In this document: positions 55,062 to 64,000 of the stretch, one piece after another | Numbering within the stretch: position 1 is the stretch's first letter | Layout of the letters: each line of letters begins with the position of its first letter | Source: IDS-8 sp964424805 | GTDB lineage: Bacteria; Pseudomonadota; Gammaproteobacteria; Steroidobacterales; Woeseiaceae | Direction of reading: 5' to 3' | NCBI GenBank assembly: GCA_964424805.1 | Contig: CAYRKH010000009.1 | Coordinates: forward strand, 1 to 64,000 | DNA: 64,000 bases | Made by a program: the position numbers and the translations under genes | The notes under the pieces: model-generated | Told to the model about the DNA's origin: nothing | What the model saw: the letters and a program-made list of their open reading frames with translations, nothing else | The model's database searches: none

Positions 55062-55895
55062 ATGAGAATCGATGCCGCGCTGAACCGGGCCGTCGAGGAG
55101 CTCGGCCCCGTCAGTGAGAGCCCGCGCATCGACGCCGAGCTTCTGCTGGCCCGCGCGCTGGACGTCGCGCGCGCCTACCTGTTCACGCATCCGGAGGATG
55201 TGCTGGACGAGGCGGCCGTCGAACGCTTCTTCGGTGCAATCGAGCGTCGGAAGGAAGGCCTGCCGCTCGCCTACATCACCGGTGAGCGGGAGTTCTGGTC
55301 GCTGCCACTGCTTGTCACGACGGATACGCTCGTGCCGCGGCCGGAGACGGAGCTGCTGGTGGAGCTCGCCTTGCGGCATCTTCCGCGAAAAGGGGGGTGC
55401 CGGATACTGGATCTCGGCACCGGCAGCGGTGCGATTGCGCTGGCGATCGCGCGCGAACGCCCGGGCGACGACGTCACCGCGACCGACGCCAGCGAGGCCG
55501 CGCTGGCCGTCGCGCGGGAGAACGCGCGGCGGCTGGGCCTCGCCAACGTGGAGTTCCTGCACGGCGACTGGACGGCACCCGTTGCCGGGCGCACTTTCGA
55601 CCTGGTCGTCTCCAATCCGCCCTACGTGCGCCGCGGCGACCCGGCGCTGGAGGCGCTGCGCCACGAGCCGGCGCTCGCGCTGGCGTCCGGCGACGACGGG
55701 CTCGCGGACATTCGCCGCCTGGCCCGCGACTGCCGCGCGATCCTGGAACCGGGCTCACCGCTCATCCTGGAGCACGGCATCGACCAGCAGGACGCGGTAG
55801 CCCGCATCCTTGCCGGGCACGGCTGGTCCGGTGTCCAGTGCCACGCCGACCTTACCGGGCGCCCCCGCGCCACCGTCGCCTGCGTACCTTTATAA
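55062..55895 (+). CDS. prmC: Release factor glutamine methyltransferase
   Basis: A 277-residue SAM methyltransferase acting on the GGQ Gln of RF1 and RF2. The N-terminal helical domain (about 1-75) is followed by DLGTGSGAIALAIARERP and the catalytic SNPPYV near residue 186. The length is normal. It is away from prfA, separated by the sulfur block on the other strand. A TATGAT sequence lies about 35 bases before the ATG and may be its own promoter. Confidence 0.95.
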   Translation: MRIDAALNRAVEELGPVSESPRIDAELLLARALDVARAYLFTHPEDVLDEAAVERFFGAIERRKEGLPLAYITGEREFWSLPLLVTTDTLVPRPETELLVELALRHLPRKGGCRILDLGTGSGAIALAIARERPGDDVTATDASEAALAVARENARRLGLANVEFLHGDWTAPVAGRTFDLVVSNPPYVRRGDPALEALRHEPALALASGDDGLADIRRLARDCRAILEPGSPLILEHGIDQQDAVARILAGHGWSGVQCHADLTGRPRATVACVPL

Positions 55896-55929
55896 TGACG
55901 GAGCCCGTTGGTCGTATTTGGCTCTCCTG

Positions 55930-56787
55930 ATGATGCACGCGATCGACCGATTCTTTCGCACAATGTCGCGCGGGCAGCTCGTGCTCTGGTGTTTGCTGCA
56001 AACCCTGGTTTTCGGTGCAGCCGACTGGCTGACGGGCTACGAGCTTGCGTTCGCGGTGTTCTACCTGGTCCCCGTCTCGGTAGCGGCCTGGTATTCGACG
56101 GGCATCACGACCTACGGGATCGCGCTCCTGGCTGCCGCGATGTGGCTGGGCGCGGAGTACGCAACCGACCACACCTACAGCGCGCCGTGGATCCTCTATT
56201 GGAACTCGGCGGTGCGCCTCATGTTCTTCGTAGTGGTCGCCTTCCTGCTTCGCAAGCTCCACTCGCACGTGGACGTGCAGCAGCGGATGGCACGCACGGA
56301 CGACCTGACGGGGCTGCTCAACCGCGCCGGCTTCATGGAAATCGCCGAGATGCTGGGCGCCGCCGCGGCCCGCTACGAGCTGTCGCTCGTCATCGCCGTC
56401 ATCGATCTCGACGGCTTCAAGAAAGTGAACGACACGCTGGGACACGACCAGGGCGACGAGGTGCTGAAGGCGGTGGGGACGACGTTGCGGGAGTCTACGC
56501 GCGAAAGCGATGTTTCCGCGCGCCTCGGCGGGGACGAGTTCGCCCTGCTGCTGCCGAACACGGACCTCGCCGGGGCGCGCGCCTATTTCGGCAAGCTGCA
56601 CCCGAAGCTGCTGGACAACATCCGCCGGTACGGCGGCGCGGACCTCGGCGTCAGCATCGGCGCCGTCGCGTTCGACCGGGGCCCGCCCCCGCTCCCCGAA
56701 GCCCTCAAGCTCGCCGACGCGCTCATGTACCGCGCGAAAAGCGGGCGCATGAGCGTGCTCGTGGAAGCGCCGCCCGAGGTGGCGGCG

Positions 56788-56808
<21 letters not shown>
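55930..56808 (+). CDS. Membrane-bound diguanylate cyclase (GGDEF)
   Basis: A 292-residue protein with four predicted helices in the first 110 residues, a short linker, and a GGDEF domain. The active site GGDEF is intact (RLGGDEFALLL) and the product-inhibition I-site RESD lies five residues before it. It should make cyclic di-GMP from two GTP under feedback. No EAL domain is present. The ATG at 55930 starts 34 bases after prmC. The gene overlaps metH tail-to-tail by 21 bases. Confidence 0.9.
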
Positions 56809-60498
<3,690 letters not shown>

Positions 60499-60515
60499 GG
60501 GAAGTCCTGTTGTTA

Positions 60516-61394
60516 TCAAGCCGCCGTGGCATCGCGCGCGGTGCGCGCGCCTACAGGGCGCACGCCGAGCGCATGGCAGATGGCGTACGTCAGTTCGGAA
60601 CGGTTCAGCGTGTAGAAATGAAACTCGTCGATGCCCTCGCGCTGCAGGAGCTGTACCTGCTCGATTGCCACGCTGGCCGCAATCAGCTGCCGCGTCTCGG
60701 GGTCGTCGTCGAGGCCGTCGAAACGCTCGTGCAGCCACTGCGGCACCGTGGCGCCGCATTGGGCGGCGAAACGCTGCAGCTGCGGAAACCGGGTGATCGG
60801 CAGGATACCGGGCACGATGGCCGAATCGATGCGCGCGCGCGCGCAGCGGTCGCGGAAACGCAGGTAGAGGTCGACGTCGAAAAAGAACTGCGTGATCGCG
60901 CGTGACGCGCCAGCGTCGATCTTGCGCTTGAGGTTATCGAGGTCGCACGCGGCGTCGGGAGCCTCGGGATGCACTTCGGGATAGGCCGCGACCGAGATGT
61001 CGAAGTCGGCTACCTTCTTCAGGCCTTCGACGAGATCGGAAGCGTAGGCATAGCCGCCCGGGGTGGGCGAGTAACCTTGCGTGCCCTTCGGCGGGTCGCC
61101 GCGCAGGGCCACGAGGTGCCGGATGCCGGAGTCCCAGTATTCGCGCGCGATGTCGTCGATCTCTTCACGCCGCGCACCGATGCAGGTGAGGTGCGGCGCC
61201 GCGGTCAGCCGGGTCTCGCGGGTAATACGGCCCACGGCCGCGTGCGTGCGCTCGCGGGTCGAGCCGTCGGCTCCATAGGTAACGGAAACGAAGCGCGGCG
61301 CGAGTACCGCGAGCCGCTCGATCGACTGCCAGAGCGTCTGCTCCATTTCCGGCGTCTGCGGCGGAAAGAATTCGAACGAGACTTTCGCGGCCAT
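60516..61394 (-). CDS. metF: 5,10-methylenetetrahydrofolate reductase
   Basis: A 292-residue FAD enzyme making methyl-THF for MetH. FEFFPPQTPEMEQTLW opens the barrel with the catalytic Glu; VALRGDPPKG and ITQFFFDVDLYLRF are FAD/folate-binding parts. AAGGAG lies upstream of the ATG. Odd: the last 12 or so codons are repeat R7 read in a frame in which its TAG is skipped, giving the tail GARTARDATAA before the TGA at 60516. The natural family end is near YAICHALGVRP. Confidence 0.95.
   Translation of the reverse strand: MAAKVSFEFFPPQTPEMEQTLWQSIERLAVLAPRFVSVTYGADGSTRERTHAAVGRITRETRLTAAPHLTCIGARREEIDDIAREYWDSGIRHLVALRGDPPKGTQGYSPTPGGYAYASDLVEGLKKVADFDISVAAYPEVHPEAPDAACDLDNLKRKIDAGASRAITQFFFDVDLYLRFRDRCARARIDSAIVPGILPITRFPQLQRFAAQCGATVPQWLHERFDGLDDDPETRQLIAASVAIEQVQLLQREGIDEFHFYTLNRSELTYAICHALGVRPVGARTARDATAA
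60524..60557 (-). repeat. GAGC palindromic repeat, copy R7 (inside metF)
   Basis: A minus-oriented copy, CTGTAGGCGCGCGCACCGCG, lying within the last codons of metF. Its TAG is out of frame, so the copy is translated as a tail instead of ending the gene. Confidence 0.75.
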
Positions 61395-61421
61395 CTTTCC
61401 GCTCCTTATTGTGAGTTGTTG

Positions 61422-62300
61422 TCAGGCCGCGGCGCTGTGCCGCTGGGCGGCCGTCGCGACGGACAGCATCCAGTTCGGGCGGGCCGCGGGCAGCAGCCGC
61501 GGGCGGCCGAGGCGCAGGCCGGCCGCCGAGCTCCAGCCAGCCAGCGCGCGCTGGATTCCGGACGCTGAACGGCCGCGCAGTTCCTCCAGCACGACGAGGC
61601 GCCCGGAGGGAGACAGCAGCCGCTTGGCTTCGGTGAGCGCCTGCACGGGTTGCCCCGCACCGGCGAGCACCCCGTCGAGCAGCACCGTGTCGAACTCGCC
61701 GTCCGCGAACGGCAGGCGGTACATGTCGCCCTGGCGGAGGCTGCAGTTCGGCAGCCCGGCCAGCATCAGCTCGCGCCGCGCGAACTGCCGGGCGTCGGCA
61801 TCGATGTCGACCCCGACCGCGCGCTGCGCCCGGCTGGCCAGCAGCTTCAGCACCCGCCCGCGGCCGCAGCCGATGTCGAGCAGGTCGCCGAGCGGCTCGG
61901 TGATCGTCAGCTCGAGCAGCGCGCGGTGCAGCGCCCGGTCCATGTCCTCCGGCTCGGGGGGCGCCTCGTCCTCCGGCCCGCGGATGCGCCGGAGCTCCGT
62001 GGCATCGGCCGCGATCAGCGGCTCATCGACCGGCACGAGCTCCAGGAGCCGCGCAACCGTGCCGCGGCCGGCCGCCGGCAGCCGGTAGTAGACGCGCTTG
62101 CCGTCGCGAAACCGCTCCAGGAGGCCCGCCTCGACGAGCTGCTTGAGGTGCTGGGAGACACGCGGCTGGCTTTGCCGCAGGACCTCGGTCAGCTCCGACA
62201 CGCTGCACTCGCCCTGCCGGCACAGCGCGACGAGGCGCAGGCGAACGGGGTCGGCCAGGGCTTTGAGCTGCGACAGCAGGGCGGCGGTGGCAGGTTCCAT
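61422..62300 (-). CDS. ArsR-family regulator fused to SAM-dependent methyltransferase
   Basis: A 292-residue fusion. Residues 1-95 are an ArsR winged helix (LADPVRLRLVALC, QSQPRVSQHLKQLVEAGLL) without the usual metal-binding Cys pair of ArsR/SmtB; the second part (about 125-290) is a methyltransferase fold with DIGCGRGRVLKLLA. It leads the metF-metH genes, 27 bases before metF. SahR-type ArsR regulators of the methionine cycle respond to S-adenosylhomocysteine, and a methyltransferase fold would bind it, so that ligand is a likely guess. The ATG has no ribosome site and begins in an AT-rich operator-like stretch. Confidence 0.88.
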   Translation of the reverse strand: MEPATAALLSQLKALADPVRLRLVALCRQGECSVSELTEVLRQSQPRVSQHLKQLVEAGLLERFRDGKRVYYRLPAAGRGTVARLLELVPVDEPLIAADATELRRIRGPEDEAPPEPEDMDRALHRALLELTITEPLGDLLDIGCGRGRVLKLLASRAQRAVGVDIDADARQFARRELMLAGLPNCSLRQGDMYRLPFADGEFDTVLLDGVLAGAGQPVQALTEAKRLLSPSGRLVVLEELRGRSASGIQRALAGWSSAAGLRLGRPRLLPAARPNWMLSVATAAQRHSAAA

Positions 62301-62302
62301 TA

Positions 62303-62323
62303 ATAAATTAACATATCTTTATA
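62303..62323 (-). promoter_or_regulatory. AT-rich operator/promoter candidate of the ArsR-metF-metH operon
   Basis: ATAAA and TTTAT form an inverted repeat with a ten-base spacer at 62303-62322, directly before the ATG, in a strongly AT-rich island of a GC-rich genome. TATAAA (62318-62323 on the minus strand) could be the -10, so a bound dimer would block the promoter, in line with autoregulation. Confidence 0.45.
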
Positions 62324-62356
62324 CGTCGAAGTTCGCAGTGTAGCACAAACGACGCG

Positions 62357-62388
62357 CCGTAGGAGCGCGCATCGCGCGCGATGCCACG
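62357..62388 (+). repeat. GAGC palindromic repeat, copy R8a
   Basis: A plus-oriented, complete copy starting CGTAGGAGCGCGCATCGCGC and ending CCACGG. It faces R8b about 32 bases away, between hslO and the ArsR-fusion gene. Confidence 0.8.
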
Positions 62389-62429
62389 GCCGCCGCCGGT
62401 GGCCTCGCGGCCGCCGCCGGTGGCCTCGC
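62388..62429 (+). repeat. 21-bp direct repeat between R8a and R8b
   Basis: Two tandem copies of a 21-base unit starting GGCCGCCGCCGGTGGCCTCG lie between the inverted palindromic repeats, a sign of local duplication. Confidence 0.7.
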
Positions 62430-62452
62430 GCGCGATGCGCGCTCCCACAATC
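62420..62452 (-). repeat. GAGC palindromic repeat, copy R8b
   Basis: A minus-oriented copy whose edge is GTGGGAGC; it lacks TAG. The nearby hslO gene ends with its own TAA six bases before it. Confidence 0.75.
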
Positions 62453-62457
62453 GATTG

Positions 62458-63333
62458 TTAGTGCAAGGTGTCGGAGGGCCGGAGGCTGCCGTCGGCGAAC
62501 AGGCGTTCGACGTCAATGGAGTCGAAGGTGCGGACGTGGCCGCAGTATTCGCAGGTCACCTCGACCCTGCCCTGCTCCGCCAGGACCTCGGCGGTTTCCT
62601 GCTCGCCGAGCAGCTTAAGGACGTCCTCGGCGCGCCGGTCGGAGCAGCGGCAGCGGAACACGGTCTCGCGCGGGCGAAAGACCCGGAGGTCGTCCTCGGC
62701 AAACAGGCGGGCGAGCAGGTCCGGCCCGACGCCGCCGGCGACATCGCGGATGCCCAAGGTCGAGGCGAGCAACCCCACGCGATGCCAGTCATCGGTCGTC
62801 GGATCGCCGGCACTCGGCATCTGCTGCAGCAGGATACCGCCGCAGCAGTGGCGGTTGCTGACCAGCTGGAGATGGCTCGGCACCTGCGCCGAGCGCGCAT
62901 AGTAGTGCTCGATGCTGTTCGCGAGCGAGTCGCCGCTCACTTCCACGATACCCTGGTACGGGCGTTCCATGGCGCCGGCGTCCACCGTGATCGCGCAGCG
63001 CGCCCGGCTCACGAGATCGGAGAAGGCAACGTCGCCGGCCAGCGGCCCCGCGCTCGCCATGCCGCGCAGCTCGAGATCGCTCGTGCACTGCACGACCAGC
63101 ATGGCGAGCGGCCCGTCGCCCGAGATCTGCAGCGTGATGGAGCCGTCGAATTTCAGGCTCTGCGCGATCAGTCCGCTGGCCGCGGCCGAGTGCCCCAGCG
63201 TCTCCAGCACCGGCTGCTCGTAATCGTGCCCGCGCAGCATGCGGTGCCAGCTCTGCTCGAGCTGGATGATGGCGCCCCGGATCGGTAACGATTCGAACAC
63301 GAACGGCATCACGATATCGCGCTGCGCGTTCAT
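62458..63333 (-). CDS. hslO: Redox-activated chaperone Hsp33
   Basis: A 291-residue chaperone, normal length. The C-terminal zinc site has four Cys in the pairs CRCSD (near residue 229) and CEYCG (near 264), the redox switch. Under oxidative stress these form disulfides and the protein unfolds to bind clients. The start overlaps the gatB stop as ATGA, an unusual pairing with gatB that suggests shared transcription. Confidence 0.95.
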   Translation of the reverse strand: MNAQRDIVMPFVFESLPIRGAIIQLEQSWHRMLRGHDYEQPVLETLGHSAAASGLIAQSLKFDGSITLQISGDGPLAMLVVQCTSDLELRGMASAGPLAGDVAFSDLVSRARCAITVDAGAMERPYQGIVEVSGDSLANSIEHYYARSAQVPSHLQLVSNRHCCGGILLQQMPSAGDPTTDDWHRVGLLASTLGIRDVAGGVGPDLLARLFAEDDLRVFRPRETVFRCRCSDRRAEDVLKLLGEQETAEVLAEQGRVEVTCEYCGHVRTFDSIDVERLFADGSLRPSDTLH

Positions 63334-64000
63334 GGGGATTTCGGGGCCAGCCGCTCCTTGAGAATCCGGTTGACCTGCTCCGGGTTGGCCTTGCCGCGTG
63401 TCTGCTTCATGACCTGTCCGACAAAGAAACCGAGGAGTTTCTCCTTGCCGGCGCGATATTCCGCGGCCTGGCCCGGGTTCGCCGCGATGACGTCGTCCAC
63501 GGCGGCCAGGATGGCCGACTCGTCGGTGATCTGCCGCAGGCCCTTCTGCTCGATGATCTCGTCGGCGCTGCCCTCACCCGCCCACATCGCGTCGAACACG
63601 TCCTTGGCAATCTTGCCGGAGATCGTGCTGTCCTCGATCCGGTCGAGCAGGCCGGCCAGCGCTTCCGGCGCGATCCGGCTGTCCTCGATCTCCAGTCCGT
63701 CGCGGTTCAACGCGCCGGAGAGATCGCCGATGATCCAGTTCGCCGCCGCCTGGGGGCCGGCTTTGGTCGCCGCCGCAGCGGCCTCGAAGTAGTCCGCGAG
63801 CCCGCGGTTCAGGACCAGGATCTCCGCGTCGGCGGGCTTCAGCCCGAACGCGTCGACGAAGCGCTCGCACTTCGCCCGCGGCAGCTCCGGCAGCGTCTCC
63901 CGCACGGCGGCAATGAAGGCTTCGTCTATTTCCACCGGCAGCAGGTCGGGATCCGGGAAGTAGCGGTAATCGTTCGCCTCTTCCTTGGTGCGCATCGCCC
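63330..64000 (-). CDS. gatB: Asp/Glu-tRNA amidotransferase subunit B, C-terminal part (runs off the window)
   Basis: The last 222 or so residues of GatB; the gene continues past 64000. MRTKEEANDYRYFPDPDLLP marks the end of the catalytic cradle, and the rest is the helical linker and the YqeY-like tail (LGFFVGQVMKQTRGKANPEQ) that binds tRNA. With GatA and GatC it amidates misacylated Glu-tRNA(Gln) or Asp-tRNA(Asn). Its presence indicates an indirect route to at least one of these tRNAs. Confidence 0.93.
   Translation of the reverse strand, partial: AMRTKEEANDYRYFPDPDLLPVEIDEAFIAAVRETLPELPRAKCERFVDAFGLKPADAEILVLNRGLADYFEAAAAATKAGPQAAANWIIGDLSGALNRDGLEIEDSRIAPEALAGLLDRIEDSTISGKIAKDVFDAMWAGEGSADEIIEQKGLRQITDESAILAAVDDVIAANPGQAAEYRAGKEKLLGFFVGQVMKQTRGKANPEQVNRILKERLAPKSP

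Noticed and set aside
60499..60515. Cobalamin riboswitch upstream of metH
   Set aside because: Only 17 bases separate metF and metH and no B12-box sequence was seen there or before the ArsR-fusion gene.

Overview
This window is GC-rich (about two thirds G+C by eye), densely packed bacterial chromosome with no rRNA, phage or insertion sequence genes. The housekeeping block (TPR gene - lolB - tRNA-Gln - prs - rplY - pth - ychF, opposite hemA - prfA), together with metH/metF, hslO, gatB and a CtaA/COX15-type haem A synthase, is the gene neighbourhood of Gammaproteobacteria. The Leu dehydrogenase, acetoacetyl-CoA synthetase, HPPD and TonB receptor suggest an aerobic, amino-acid- and lipid-using heterotroph, possibly an early-branching lineage near Xanthomonadales/Chromatiales/Woeseiales. 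The exact placement is inference.

Region 1 (60-14368, all on the minus strand) is the most unusual part. It reads, in transcription order: a Ser/Thr kinase with four zinc knuckles, a PP2C phosphatase, a Gly-rich repeat lipoprotein, a second lipoprotein, a transmembrane Ser/Thr kinase, an FHA-TM-PEGA-FGE-like fusion, an acidic exported protein, a MotA/TolQ/ExbB-type channel, an Hsp70-like/FHA fusion, and two paralogous membrane-anchored coiled-coil vWA proteins whose N-termini look like ExbD/TolR partners. I read it as one envelope system in which phospho-signalling (kinase, phosphatase, FHA) controls an ion-driven channel linked to periplasmic vWA domains and outer-membrane lipoproteins. I know no named system with this composition.

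Region 2 (14512-36000) is metabolism: thiolase, MFE2-like SDR, M16 peptidase, glycerol kinase, thioesterase, acetoacetyl-CoA synthetase, quinone oxidoreductase, leucine dehydrogenase, a DUF7009-like protein, cold-shock protein, HPPD, FMN hydroxyacid oxidase, CtaA, amidohydrolase, GH15 glucoamylase-like enzyme, and an SDR. Tyrosine/leucine breakdown yields acetoacetate, which the synthetase and thiolase can feed to acetyl-CoA. A cytochrome bd-type oxidase (cydA, cydB plus a 40-residue DUF2474-like subunit) follows at 34853-37376.

Region 3 (37502-48342) holds tRNA-Met(CAT), a YdbS/YdbT-like PH-domain pair, ychF, pth, rplY (with an intrinsic terminator), prs, tRNA-Gln(TTG), lolB, a TPR protein, hemA and prfA. 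ispE, usually between lolB and prs, is not there. Region 4 (48362-54971) is a minus-strand block (AGCS symporter, cystathionine beta-synthase, cystathionine gamma-lyase-like enzyme, TonB receptor) that separates prfA from prmC. Region 5 (55062-64000) has prmC, a diguanylate cyclase, the ArsR-methyltransferase/metF/metH methionine operon, hslO and the 3' part of gatB.

A family of short palindromic intergenic repeats (about 30 bp, core GCATCGCGCGCGATGC with a CTGTAGGAGC edge) occurs at least twelve times. In five cases the repeat's own TAG is the stop codon of the adjacent gene, and in metF the repeat is translated as a C-terminal tail. No intergenic gap exceeds about 310 bases; the largest, 37377-37684, holds tRNA-Met and two divergent promoters.
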